Source: Cunninghamia lanceolata (taxonomy: Eukaryota; Streptophyta; Pinopsida; Cupressales; Cupressaceae). Taken from it: 64,000 nucleotides of DNA. The notes under the pieces were generated by a model. The model worked only from the letters and a program-made list of their open reading frames with translations. It had not been told where the DNA came from and did not search any database. Position 1 is the stretch's first letter. Every line of letters begins with the position of its first letter. Below, piece after piece: positions 36,492-49,677 of the stretch. A program made the position numbers and the translations under genes. The DNA is taken from positions 13,534,001 to 13,598,000 of the forward strand of contig BSBN01001752.1 in the NCBI GenBank assembly GCA_027924645.1, written 5' to 3'.

Positions 36492-38803
36492 TATGCCTTG
36501 TCCCCAAGACATGTCCTTCAATTTGTAGGTAGGATGTTTTTGTATATTATTCTGAGCTATGCCAAAGTAGTATCCCATTGTTTCTTAGTAGCTGTCAAAA
36601 TTTGGATATGGCTTTCTAGCTGAATGTGTGTATCCTTTGCTTCTCCTAAGGTAGTCGGTACCTTAACCTTTTGTGTAATTTGTTTAGCTTTAGTGAATAA
36701 TCCAGTTAAGGAGGCCAATATCAAGCATATTACTTCTTTGAGTTGCTTGATTTGTAATTTTATTTGTTCTCTTTTCTCCTAGAATTGTTGTAGCTGAGAA
36801 TGTAAGGTCTCTACTTGTGCCCTTATTGCTCCATTTGTATCTTGTACCAGATCATAGGTACTGGCCACTTGTGTTATTTGTGTTTCTAAGGCCTCTATTT
36901 GATCTTTTAAGTTCTTGGTAGTATTAGGCCATTGTAAACAAAACTGATAAAGTACCTTTGCCTCCTCCATACCCTACTGGATGCTCTTTATCTAGGCTTT
37001 TAGTTTATTATGTGCTTTAGCACATTTGGTGGAAGCATCAACTAATATTTTCTTATTGATTGTTTCTGTTATTTTATCTTCTGCTTTCTTCTCTAGATAT
37101 GTAGAATGAGCTTTGAAGCCTTGCATCAATTGTTTGAGTTGTTGGGTAGGAGGTAGGGATGTGTCCCTCTGTGCCTCTAGCATCTCTTTTTGTATTGTGT
37201 CTATTGCTTCCATGAGTATTTCACTTCCCTCTACATGTTGTAAAATGTCTTCCCTCACTATAGAGTGGAAGATGTCACCCAATTGTAACTTTTGTAGGGG
37301 TGATATACCAGATATATTTACCTGACCCCCTATAATTGGAAGTTGTAGTAGCTAAGGATTCACCACATGTATATGTTTTTTTTGTGCAAAGAAATCCTTG
37401 ATAGATTGGATGGGTGAGGCAGAAGATGATGCATCCTGGGAATCCAATGGGTTATCTCCTATATTCAAAGTATCTTCTTGATGTTGTTCATCCTCTTTCT
37501 CAGTATTAGTGTCATGCAGAGGAGAGTTGCTTTGTTTTGTGTTCTGCAGAGGATGTATATCCTTTTGTGTCTTTTTTTCTATATCCTTCAATGTTTCATA
37601 AATCCTCTTTGTTATTTGCTTAGTCTTTGCATGTATTTTATCTTTGTCTCCATGTTCTAAGTTCATAAGGGTGTCTACCCTTTGCTTTGATCTGAGATCA
37701 ATGGTCTATAATTGTGTTATCTTGTCCTTCTCCTCCATAGAGATAGAAGTAATGACTCCATCTATAGCTTTTTGTCTGACCTCATCTAATTTCAAGGCTT
37801 TCTCCCTTCTTTGTCTTAGTGCCTTTGCAAGGCCATCTAGTAGCAGCCCTAGAATCTCATCCATTGTCTTGTTACTTTTAATCATTAATTTGATTATTGC
37901 CTTTTCAATTACTTTCTTATTGTCCTCAGATACCTCCAGATAGAGTTATGTTGTCTCCTTTAGTAAGCCATGGCATTCAATTGAAACCATTTAGGATTGC
38001 CTCTAAGTTCAATGGAGTTTCTTGGGTTATTGGCTTTTGTTTCTTTTTCCTCGTCAATTGATACTTCTTCTTCTCCTTCTTCATCTTCTATGTCCTCCAC
38101 AAGGGATTCATTCTTCTTTCTTTTAGCATGTACCTTTTGTCAAGGCCCCTTCTTCTTCTCATTAATCATTTGTACTAGTGTCTCTGATGCAAATCTCCTA
38201 CTAGTAGATGTTGTCTATGAAGATGTAGTAGGTTGTGGTACTATTTGTGTAGTGGTTGCCGCAGATGCACTTCTTCCTGATCTTTTGGGTTTCTATGAAG
38301 CATTGGGCTCTTGTGTAATAGAAGGTTTATCTTGCAAAGCTTCTGCAGTGGCTTGGGAGGCTGATGCGGTGGATGTACCCTCTGGAGATGGGATTCTCCA
38401 TTGTTTATGTAATGTTTCCTTGTTCTTCTTAAAAATTTCCTCCACATTCTTCTTATACATTTTATCCATTACTTCCTGATATGTTCCAAATCTTTCTACC
38501 ATAGTATCTTTAGGTTTGCTCAATAGATTCTCTGCATATGCATTTATTTCCACCTTAGAAACTTCGTATGGGAGCCTAGGTATCCAAAAATTTCTAGGTT
38601 CTATTACCGCCATATAGGTGTAATTTTTATCTACTAAGAAAGTAATGTGATTCATATATTGTTTGATAGATTCATATGGTAATCTTTCTCTATTTTGCAT
38701 GTCTGACTATAGGGTTTTGAAGAAACCCTAGTACACATTGTTGAAATGCTCTTGTGTCACTAAAACTTTTAATGTGTTGTTTTATTTGTGCAACAACAGA
38801 TAT
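36490..38803 (-). pseudogene. ORF A: long coiled-coil retro-ORF, cut at its 5' side by E3
   Basis: A minus-strand reading of roughly 770 codons with scattered stops and shifts. From the N side: FFKTL and LPYESIKQYMNHITFLVDKN, an IPRLPYEVSKVEINAYAENL segment, a basic/Ser-rich linker, acidic KDKITQL-type helices, then the segment VNISGISPLQKLQLGDI (about 37280), a coiled coil with LEKKAEDKITETI, and CLQWPNTTKNLKDQIEALET (about 36900). It has no protease, RT or integrase motifs. The second half aligns colinearly with ORF C at 62545-63300. E3 is inserted at 38804, and the missing N-terminal part is not found on the other side of E3. It is probably cargo of a non-autonomous LTR element. Confidence 0.6.
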
Positions 38804-40928
38804 TGTTGAACACACCAGGATACTGAGAGGGGGGGTCAATCAGTATCCAAACAAACTTCAAATCCTCTAAAGAAAATTAAAACTTAAACATTACAACATT
38901 AACATAAACATGAAAGATCAACATAATGAACAACAAAAATATAACACCAAATATTCGTAAAAAACTACAAAAGGGGAAAAACCATGGTGAGGATTAACTC
39001 ACAATATATGAAGCTCACTGCAATAAAATATTACAACTTTATTTTAGGGATACAACCCAAGGAAGCTACTACTCCCTGAAGAAAGGTTTTAGATTCACTG
39101 CCAAGGAAGATACAACTCCCTACTGACTTTGTTTTAGGGCTACAACCCAAGGAAGCAACTACTCCCTGAACTAAGAACAAACTTAGAAATGATTACAGTA
39201 TGACAGTCCTTCTACTGCCTGAAATTGACAATGAAGCTCACACCTTTAATAATTGTAATTCCTCCTCTTCACTCCTCTTTTGATGATTGTATCAATTAGG
39301 CACACTCTTCACTTCCCTCCTGTCACAAAAATGTCTTCAAGATGAATCAGGATAGAATCTAACACTTCTGCTCTTTCTCCTTCAGTCGCACATCATAATG
39401 CATATCATATTCATATTATGCTCTTCACACACTCATATTCACAATCATACCTCACCTAGATCAACTAGGTTTACAATATATACATGATATTACATTGATT
39501 ACATTACAAGTTGGCTAATATAACAAGTATATTAAAATTTACAAGTCGGCTAGAGATCAAACATCATGAAACATGTAGAGGGCAAGCCCTAACATGAACT
39601 ACACCCAACTCTAGAAAGAGAAACACGCCTTGCGGACCCCAACACATGCTTAACCAAGTCCTAAACATTCTTCATAGCATCATCCTTCAAAGAACAACAT
39701 CTGCACACTTCACAAAATTGAATTAGGTCACCCTTAAGCAAGAACACATGAAGCTTGTAGCACAACGATCATTTCATCTTGGTGGTACTCATGAAAGATT
39801 GAACATTTCTTGCACTTCTCCCAAATGAGTCAACCAAACCTATACACCATCTCCAAATAGTCCTTGAACTCTGCACAATAAGAACTTTGTGGCACACATC
39901 ACCAACATACCTCAGTTGGCCTCAACAACAATAACTCTTCACATACTGACTTGAAAACCTTGTGCGGTACTAGAAACACAAAATATATGCATGTTCTTCA
40001 ATCTTGAGAGACATAAAGACATGTAAAATGTCCACATAAACTCATATAACTGATATGCACATTCTCCAACTGGTGCAAGTACTCAAACATGTGTCCTAAC
40101 AACAATTAGGCATCTAGAACCATTTGTAGTACACTGTCATTTGAAAATTGAACTTGTGGACCTCTAAATCACCTGATACTGCAAAGCAGCATGCATTGAA
40201 CATCTCTGATCATGTTCATAAAATTGTATGAGAAAACCTTCACCTGTGGAAGAATGCAGAGCATTCCAATCAGCCTTCATCATCATATTATGTTGCTAGA
40301 GCATAGACCGGAACTCTGTCACTTGTAACTTCCACTGCGGAGGAGAAAATAATATGAAACTTTGGATTTAGCACCTTTACAACATACTGAACTTAACTTC
40401 TGAATTGCATGACCATATCTTCAAATGCGGAGCATTTTACCAAGTAGGACCTTCTAGGCAAATTCTTGCAACAATAACCTTTACCAACATCCAGAGATTA
40501 GAACCTTCTTATAGCAACTCATACTTCCTTAGGAACAACAGGAAGGATCATCAAACATGCTATAGGTCATCAGCAACATCTTGTCAACCTCAGCATAGCT
40601 TCTAATTCCAATCTTAATATATCATTATTCATCTTAATGCTTCTAATTCCCATCTTAATATATCATCTCTGCTGACCACAAACATGCTCAATACAACTTT
40701 ACTTGACATTAATCAAGGCATGACATCTAACCATGAACATCAGAAATCAATCATGGACATAGTATATCATCATCATAAGGATCCAAGCATAGTGTTGACA
40801 TCAAAGACAACCACACAACCACATAAGTGACAAACTTAGGTAACATATGTGCAATGCTCATTCGTGTTGACATCAATGACAACCACACAACCACATCAGG
40901 GACAACCTTAGGTAACATATGTGCAAAA
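38804..40928 (-). repeat. E3 3' LTR, about 2.1 kb
   Basis: Starts TGTTGAACAC on plus. Hairpin arms are GGATACTGA (38818-38826) and TCAGTATCC (38840-38848). Tandem ~40-bp units with TTTTAGGG(A/C)TACAACCCAAGG follow near 39040-39170. A 72-bp tandem duplication (starts 40793 and 40865) sits next to the polypurine end. The exact right end is uncertain by a few bases. Confidence 0.9.
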
Positions 40929-41154
40929 ATCTCCCCCTTTGGTATTGATGGCAACACATACTTACTCATTCTCCCCCTTTGACATCAAGGGTAAAGGACA
41001 ACTTCTCCTCCTTAGGTTACAAACTCTCATTTTCAACCTTCTCCCCATGTCAGCAACAACCACTACCTGCTCCCCCTAAGAGGTAGCCACCATCAGTCTA
41101 GGAAAAAGAATAAAGCCTAAAATACTCCCCCTGGACAAATGCACCATTATGCAT
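40929..41154 (-). promoter_or_regulatory. E3 polypurine blocks
   Basis: CTCCCCC cores occur at 40931, 40971, about 41082 and about 41126. The 40971-40997 copy has the GACATCAA...AAAGG extension shared with E1, E2 and E4. Confidence 0.65.
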
Positions 41155-44100
41155 CTAGCAAGAAGAAGGATGGGAAATTACCCCTAACCTCTACCGGAGA
41201 TACTCAAAAGTATCATTTACAAGAGCCTTTGTGAAAATATCTACAATATGATCCTTTGTTGGAACATATTCCAACTTCACCTCCTTGTCTGCAACCTTCT
41301 CTCTCAAAAAGTGATATCTGTTTGATATATGCTTGGTTCTAGAATGCATTACTGTATTCTTGGAAATTTTGATAGCACTTGTATTATCACACAAAATAGG
41401 AATAGGCTTATCATATTATACCTCGATATCTTTCAATGTTTGCTTCATCCAAAAACCTTGTATACAACAAGATGCTACTGGAATATACTCTATCTCTGTA
41501 GTTGATAAAGATATTGAATCTTGTTTCTTTCTCTACCATGAAACCAATCTGTTTCCTAAAAATAATGCACTGCCACTTGTACATCTGTCATCAACACAAC
41601 CATCCCAATCAGAATCAATGTAAGCACTTAGATCAAAGTCATTACCTCTTGGATACCATAAGCCATAATCCAAATTTCCTTTCAAATATCTGAATATTCT
41701 TTTTACTGCCTTCTCATGAGTTTTCTTAGGATTATCTTGAAATAGGGCAACCACACATACTACATGCATGATATCAAGTCTAGAAGCAGTCAGGTACAAT
41801 AATCCTTCAATCATAGATCTATAAAGAGTCTGATCAACCTCCGATGACTCATAATTCTTGCTCAAGTGACAACTAGTAACCATAGGAGTACTTACTAGTT
41901 TAGAATCTTTCATACCAAACTTCTTCGACATCTTTCTAACATACTTAACCTAAGAAATAAAGATACCATCATCTAGTTGAGCAATTTGAAGCCCAAGAAA
42001 GAAAGACATCTCACCCATCATAGGCATCTCAAAATCTTTCTACATCTCTTCTGCAAACCTCTTACACATATCATCATCTCCACCAAAGATAATGTCATCA
42101 ACATATACTGTAACTATCAAAATCATGTCTCCTTCTTCCTTAACATAAAGATTACTATCCGTGGTCCCTTTCTTGAAGCCTTGCTGAAGTAAGTAATTAT
42201 CCAATCTAGCATACCAAGCTCTAGGTGCTTGCTTGAGACCATACATAGCTTTCTTGAGTCTGCACACCATGTTCAGATCTTCTGATAATTGGAAACCATC
42301 TGATTGCTTAATGTAGACCTCTTCCTCTAGATCACCATTCAAAAATGCTAACTTGGCATCCATCTAATAAACCTTGAAGTTCTTGTGAGGAGTAAAGGCA
42401 AGAAACCTCTTTATTGCCTCCATCCTGGCTATTGAAGCATAAGTCTCCTCAAAACCAATGCCTTCAACTTATGAGTAGCCCTTACACACCAATCTTGATT
42501 TGTTCCTCATAACTTCACCATGTTCATTCAATTTGTTCCAAAACACCCACTTTGTTCCTATAACATTCTTATTGGTCGGTCTAGGAACCAATTCCCATGT
42601 CTAATTCTTCTCTATCTAATTTAATTCTTCTTCCATTGCCTTCAACCATCCATCATATTTTCTAGCATCAACAAAGTTTTTTAGCTCTATCTTTGGTAGT
42701 AAACACAAATTCACTTACCCACATGATTTTGCAAACTTTCTCCTGGTCTGCACACCTTCATTCTTATCTCTAATGATCTAATCTACTGAATGATTCCTCT
42801 GAACATACTTTGTTGGAGTCTTAGGGATCTACTTTGATTCTTATTCCTTCTCTTCTTTCTCCTCTTCTTTTTCTTCTTCAATGCAGTGAGGTATATCAGA
42901 TCCATGGTCCTCTAATTCTTGTGAGATCGGATACAAGTCTTCATCTACCTTGGCATTTGTACTTTCAATCATCTTTCCCAACCTCTTGTTGTAGCATCTA
43001 TAGGTCTTGCTTTTGGTTGAGTAACCAAGAAAGATCCCTTCATCACTTCTTGAATCAAACTTTCCAAGTTCTTCTTCATCTCTCCTAATGTAACATTTGC
43101 TTCCAAAGATCATGAAGTATCTAATAGTGGGAGGTCTTCCATAACATAGCTCATAAGGGGTCTTAGTGCTATTAACCCTCAATTGTACTATGTTAAGTAG
43201 ATAGACATTAGTGTGAACTGCTTCCTTCCAGTATATATCAGGCATATCTCCATCTTTCAACATTGCCCTAGCCATCTCTTGCACAGTCCTATTCTTCCTC
43301 TCCACTACCCCATTCTACTGAGGGGTCCTAGGAGCAAACATATGTCTCCTAATACCATGATCTTCACAGAACTTTTTAAATTCATTTGAAGTAAATTCAC
43401 CTCCTCTTTCAAACCTTAAGCATTTGATCTTAGTATCCATTACATTCTCAACTATTACTTTGAAAACCTTAAACTTATCAAAGGCTTCTGATTTTTCTCT
43501 TAAGAAATTAACCCAAGTCATTCTAGAGTAATCATCAATAAGAAACATGAAATACCTTTCACCTTGTTGACTCTTTGTTCTTGTAGGGTCACATAGGTCA
43601 GTGTGAATCAGCTCCAATGGCATTGTAGAAGAATACTCCTTGCTCTTGAAATTTGTCTTTGTTTGCTTTCCCATTTGACATTCCTTACATAATGTGTTTG
43701 CAGACTTGGTTATCTTAGGCATATCTCTCACCGCATGAATAAAGTTGATCTTTACCATATTGTCAAAGTTGATGTGTCCCATTCGTTTGTTCCACAACCA
43801 ACACTCACTAGATTGAGCCAATAAGCAGGTTCTTCCATTTACCTCCTTTAGATGATAGATATCTCCATATGTCTTGATACCTTCTGCAACTAATTTTCTA
43901 GACCTTGCCTTCTTGATTTCACAACCTTTGGAATGAAAGGTAAGATTGTATCCTTTACTACACATCTAACTAACATTGAGAAGATTGTGCTTTAGCCCAT
44001 TGACATAGAGGACATCCTCAGTTTTGTTCTTCCCATCAATAGTTATAACACCCTTTCCATAGATTTGTGCTGACTCATCACCACCAAACTTAACAGCTCC

Positions 44101-45230
44101 AGCATTCCACTTCTTAAGGCTAATAAACTTCTCCTTGTCACTAGTCATGTGGTTAGAGCAACCATTGTCAATTACCCAAGCCTTGGCTTCTTCTTTTACA
44201 TGAAAGGCAGTCCATACTACCATTGATTTTTCATTATCTTGGTCAGTTTGCAAGGTATCAGACTTTTCACATTTTCCAATATCATCATTTTTGTCACCAA
44301 CATTCAAGGCCATGAAAAGTGTTTCATCATTTGAATCATCATAATCCTCATCTTCTAGAGAACAACTACTCTCCATGGAATACAGACTTATTTTGGACTT
44401 CTCTCTTTTGTTACTACCTTTTGATTCTTTAAAAGGACATTTAGAAGCAAAATGACCAATTTTCCCACAATTGAAACATTTGAAAGGTAACTTACCTTTG
44501 TATTTTTCTATACCCTTCTTCAATCTTCTTTAAAAAATTGCCTCTACCTCATCAAGGTCATCATCTTGATCAGCTGCTTCATCTTCTGTCTTCTTACTTG
44601 CTTTGAATGTTGCTTCCTTCTTTGGAGCACCTTTGTCAAATTCTCTCATTGCAAAGGCTATGAGGGAGCCAAACATTTGATCTACTATATATTTATCCAA
44701 ATTCTATGTCTCCTCAATAGCAGACACCTTATGACTGTAAGATTTAGGAAGAGATCTCATAACCTTCTTCACATTCTCATCTTCTTTCACTTTTCCACCA
44801 AGACCTCTGAAGTCAGTAACTATTTCATCCACCTAAAGCATTTAACTAGCAATGTCTTCATCTTCTGTCATCCTCAAGGTCTCAAATTTGCTCTTGAAGA
44901 TTTGCATCTTGGCTTTCTTTAGTTTACTATCTCTTTCATAAATGCTTTCAAGTTTTACCCAAACATCCTTAGCAGAATTGCAACTCATTACCTTCAAAAA
45001 TTCTGAATCAGTAGCCCACTCATGATAGCACTCTTTGCCTTGGAATTGTTCTAATACAACTTAATCTCATCTGCATCTATAGGATCACCAGTAGGAGCAG
45101 TGTAACCCTTCTTGACAGGTTGCCAAATGCCAAACCCTAGAGAAGATAGATAGTTTTGCATCCTTAGCTTCCAAAAGGAATAATTTGTTCCATCAAACAT
45201 AGGTGCCTTGTGAGATCCATTATGAGCCAT
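41155..45230 (-). pseudogene. E3 copia gag-pol, many stops and shifts
   Basis: The start at 45230 (MAHNGSHKAPMFDGTNYSFW) matches the E1 gag start. Identifiable in order: gag; zinc knuckle CFNCGKIGHFASKC (44470 region); protease now DNGCSNHMT, with the catalytic DSG changed to DNG; GAG-pre-integrase; integrase HTDLCDPTR and ERGGEF, where the expected second catalytic aspartate (RSDRGG in E1) has become [24 protein letters not shown] and YVDDIIFGG; RNase H CDNTSAIKISKN. The E1 end [10 protein letters not shown] reads LRxRLGV here (stop at the E position), and a later stop lies at 41155. Numerous nonsense codons show a much older insertion than E1. Confidence 0.9.
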
Positions 45231-45284
45231 CCGGACCTTCCTCAAGCGGTTAAGCATCTTCTGAGTAACTTGGCTCTGATACCA
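45231..45284 (-). promoter_or_regulatory. E3 primer-binding site and leader
   Basis: TGGTATCAGAGCCA on minus (45284-45271), then a 40-nt leader sharing GCTTAACCGCTTGAGG with E1. Confidence 0.9.
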
Positions 45285-45286
45285 AT

Positions 45287-45748
45287 TGTTGAACACACCA
45301 GGATACTGAGAAGGGGGGGTGAATCAATTTCCAAACAAACTTCAAATCCTCTATAGCAAATTAAAACTTAAACATTATAGCATTATAACATTAACATAAA
45401 CATGAAAGATCAACACAATGCACAACAACACATAACACCAGATATACATGGAAAACACCAAAAGGGGAAAAACCACAGTGAGGATTAACTCACAATATAT
45501 GAATCTCACTGCAATAAAAGATTACAACTTTGTTTTAGGGATACAACCCAAGGAAGCTACTACTCCCTGCTAACTTTGTTTTAGGGCTACAAACCAAGGA
45601 AGCTACTACTCCCTAAAGAAAGGTTTTAGGGTCACTCCCAAGGAGGCTACGACTCCCTGGTGACTTTTTTTTACAGCTACAACCCTAGGAAGCAACTACA
45701 ACTTGAACTGAGAACAAACTCAGAAATGATTACAATATGACAGTACTA
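45287..45748 (-). repeat. E3 5' LTR, truncated to ~460 bp
   Basis: Aligns with 38804-39225 up to the GACAGT/ACTGCC region, then diverges abruptly near 45745-45757. The hairpin is decayed here: GGATACTGA faces TCAATTTCC, with two mismatches. Confidence 0.88.
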
Positions 45749-47684
45749 TTGTGCCTTGCACACATGTCCCATTTTACCAAATGGAGACCCCCTCTCTCTT
45801 TTGCTTCACTTTTTGCTTGGTCTGAGTCTTGGTATTTTTGCTTGAGAGAAAATGACGTCTTAGTGATTTGATCCCTTTGCATACTTTGGTAAAATTGGAG
45901 AAGTTTGGGTAAGTTGACACCTTTTGATGAATACGTTGGAGTGATTGAAGTTCACTAGGTTTCCAAATTGGTTTCCTAAGCTAGTTTTGCACTGAAAATG
46001 GTCTTTACTGCATTTGCGCTAATATCATGTCCAACCAGATATTAGCGTTGGTTCTTTTATGTGTCATTTAGCGCTAAAATCTCGTCCAACCAGATTTGCG
46101 CTAAAAATGCTCCCAATCGGACATATCCCGTAAGACTGAAAATTCCCTCTTTTTCGGTCAAAAGGTTGAAACACCGCAAAGTGCACCATAGGCTGTCGAA
46201 AGTACAATGCATTTATGGCAAGTTTTAGAGTATAAATGGTTTGGATCCTTCAATTTTCATTATTTTGCATTTGAAATCCCTTCAATGTTCAAACTCTGAA
46301 TTCGCCGTCATCTTGCTGAAGAATTTCTGAGCCGTTTGTGTTGATTGAAAGTGTGTTTATTGGCGGGAAGCCTAATTTCTTCACTTTCGACTCTATATTT
46401 AACAAGTAGGGAGGTCTTTGTGCCTTTTCCTTAGCATTCAATTCATAATTTCTCCATAGTTTTTCTTTGGAAAGGGGGAAAAGAAGTAGAAATTATGACC
46501 ACATATGCATTTGAAATCTAAGGGTTTAGGGACTGTTTCATAAATAGCCTAGTTTTTCCGTAGTTGCCTTCCCATAGGTTTTTGAAGTTAGGGTTTTATA
46601 GAGGAAGGACAGAATGTGTCATTTTTAAATAATTTCAATCGTTACATTCTTAACTTAGATATTCCCCTTCTCTGAATCAACCCTTTGGTTTTTCTCACCG
46701 AGATCAAATAACTTCAAAACCTTCAAAAACATCGTTTGCACCAAAATCGTTATCAACCAGATTTTACACTAAAATCTCATTCTACTAGATATGTTCAGTG
46801 TGTAAGAAATTTCCTACTAAGTCCTTGTGAGGATTTTGTGCTAAAAAGTACTGAAGTGGATATATCCCGAAGGGCCAAAAATACCTGCTATCCATCATCC
46901 ACTAGAATTCCCTCTAAACAAGGTTTAAGCGTTTATTAAGACTTTGCGCTAAAAGTTGTGTTAACCATACTTGCGCTAAAAACTGCTTCCATAGCATATG
47001 TTTGGTTCCCTTCGAAAAGCCTGTTATCTGCTTGCTCTTGAAATCCCTGCTAGAAGCATTCATAAAAGTTCACGCTAAAAGGAGCTTCAACTGCATATAT
47101 CTAATAGACCTTGAAAATAACACTATCCTATTGACCTCAAAAATTGCACAAATTATGTTTCCCTCAAAATGCCCACTTTTCTCCCAAATGAACTTTCAAT
47201 AGGTATTTTAAAGGAACTGAGGAGATTTAATCAATGAATTTGAGTTTATTTGCATGCTATTTTATCTTGTTCATTTGATTGATCATGAATTGATATAATT
47301 TATGCACCAATTTGTTATTAATGATGGTATTTACTATGGTATGCAATAGAGGGAAAAAAGCCCAATAAGGTTGTTTCATTCTTTTTTAACTCAGTTTTAT
47401 TTGATGAAGCATTGGGGAATAGAATTTAATGAATATTTTATGTTTCCTTGAATGAAATAGTGGGTTTTAAAATGGAAATCAATGATTTATTAGGCATGTT
47501 GGCCATATATCCTGTAGGGGGATAAATCCTCGCTTTTTGGTCTAGGATCTTGATTTGAAGTTCACATTGAATACACATAAATGATGCATGTTTCTGAACT
47601 ATTGAGCATCATGAAAAATAGGTATAGACCAATAGGATAGCAACTTTAAAAGGTTATTCATTAGGTTTATGTCCTACAAGATAG
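45749..47684 (+). repeat. Region upstream of ORF B with a dispersed GCGCTAAAA module
   Basis: The word TTGCGCTAAAA or a variant recurs about nine times (near 46011, 46067, 46096, 46733, 46762, 46835, 46942, 46971, 47070), often followed by CCAACCAGAT or CATATATCCCG. A possible TATA (GTATAAATGG) lies near 46230. It may be the LTR or leader of the ORF B element; no LTR ends were found. Confidence 0.5.
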
Positions 47685-49677
47685 ATGACTTTCCAAGCCA
47701 CAAACATGAAGTACAAGTTTAAAGGACTCCCTCCTGTCAGCAAGATCACATATGCATGGCAGAACATAGGAGACACGGATTTTGGCCACATTGACATTGA
47801 GGAATTCAGATTGAAGATCTTTGGGCCAAATCCTATTGCTTCGGCTCAAAAGATTAGGGACAATGGCATTATTGAAGTTGTTGCCTTTCCAACTTCTGTT
47901 CAATGTCTAGAGTTAATTGTAGCTTGTGTGGATAGATATCATCAACCATCAAGGACAGTGGTCACTCAAGATGGTAGGGTATTGGAAAATTTTAGTGCAT
48001 TGACTTTGGTTGAGGCTTTTGACATTCCTCCTTTCCCAACTTTGTCAATAATGACGAAGGATGAGAACAAGAGGATGTATGATCAAAATCCTGAAGCTTA
48101 CAGAAAGGTAATACATGATAGATGGATGAAGAATAAAAGAGCTGCCCTATCCAAGCTTCCTGATGTGCTTTATAGGAGCGATTTCAAGGAGGAGATAGGA
48201 GATGTGGTCACTCTCTTGAGTAGGATCATGGGATTGCCTTCTACCTCCACCTTTGAAGTTTGTATGTTTTCATATGTTGAAGAAATATTGCATGGAGATA
48301 AGAAAATCCATTGGGCCCAGATTTTAAGTGACAACATTCATGAGGCTTTTGTGGATTTCAATGATAAGAAGATATTCAGATGGACCTCCTATGTAGTGTA
48401 CATGTTGGCAAGACACTTTGTTTATCCTGGCTTATCTAGACTAGGAGAAGTTAGTAATGTTGAAGGGGAGTACAAGGTGTATGAATGTTATACACAGCTA
48501 GAGATTACTCAATCATTGGTGCATTTCAGAAGAGTTAATGATGCATTTAGTATGCACATTACAAGGCCACTACAAGGAGATATGTCAAGAAGATTGTCCC
48601 AGGAAGCTGCTAATGTGGTACAGACCTATGGCAGATGGTATATTCAATTTCTAAAGTTCACTTATCTCAAGATTCAAGGTTTCATTAGGGTACCCTACAA
48701 GGTGCCAATGTATCCAAATGACAAGATAGTGCTTTTGGAATTGACAAGATAGTTGCATGCTTGTGCTGAGAAGCTGAAGCATCTACACAGAGCTTCTATC
48801 AAATTTCCCATACTTCTGGGAAGAGGTGTCTTTTCTTGTGTCACTCTTGGATCAGCTGAATATTCAAACACTGAGCTTCAATTATTGAACCTGCATTTCT
48901 ACACAGAAGAAATCATTTTGATCCTTTTGGAGTAATTGAAAGGCATATTAGCAAAAAGTTGTTCAACAAAGAGCACCATTGCCCAAATGATCATGAGGTC
49001 CTAAGGAGAAAATATTCTAGGTTGTCTTCAGATTTCATAAAGAGATTTAACATTGTTGCAGTGCCTAATTAGCTAGTGGATGATGACAATGTGCTGCAAC
49101 GAGGACCATGGGAAGCATTTTTTGGATAGCCTATCCCTCTGCCAAATTGGGTAGATGCAGAAGAAAGCTCATTGGATGAAGTTATGAAGCAACCCATTGG
49201 ATTAAGTAGAAATTGGGTCAGAAATCATATTGTAGCAATGACACAAGCAGGAATGGCTCTCACTTATACTTAGCAGCTACAAGAGAGAGCTATCGATGAT
49301 GAATTATATGAGCCTATAGAGGTAGAAAAAGAAGTGGAGCAAGAGGTTACAAAAGGAGATGCTCTAGAAGTAGACAATGATGCAATGGAGAAAGATCCCC
49401 CTCTTGTTGGTAAAGGAAAAACTAAAGTGGATAAGGAGCCTCCTAAATAGCAAAAGAAAGATAATCCACTTGTAGTTAGGACCAAATATTCAAGAAAGAG
49501 GGATATGCCCAATGGGAAAGGAGAGTCTTCCAAGCCTAAAAAGGTAAAGAAGCAACAAAGTGTAACTGCACCCATTCCTTTTACAACTAGTATAGCACCT
49601 CTAGTTACTTATGTTGCTCATGATCAAACTGTTAATGTTGTCACCTCTTCCTCTGCTATGTCCAGCATCACCCCTCC
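47685..49677 (+). pseudogene. ORF B, 5' part: long retro-ORF of unknown family
   Basis: The start is ATG 47685. The first 355 codons are open, then TAG at 48750, read-through to 48935, one frameshift near 48910 and three more stops to 49677. An ordered N-terminal domain contains AQKIRDNGIIEVVAFPTSVQ and, after SRTVVTQDGRVL, a VEAFDIPPF motif. It is followed by a helical region (SRLGEVSNVEGEYKVYECYT) and a Lys/Glu-rich disordered tail (KVDKEPPKxQKKDNPLVVRT). No enzyme motif is seen. The layout recalls plant retroelement accessory proteins with a VTxxDGRV...IP signature, but I cannot name it. The chromovirus interrupts it at 49678. Confidence 0.65.

Larger units (their letters stand above)
38804..45748 (-). 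mobile_element. E3: decayed copia element, 5' LTR truncated
   Basis: Minus-strand order: truncated 5' LTR (45748-45287), primer site, broken gag-pol, polypurine blocks and 3' LTR (~40928-38804). It is a relative of E1 by protein and by non-coding motifs. GATAT precedes the 3' LTR at 38799-38803, but the partner duplication is lost with the truncated end. Confidence 0.9.
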
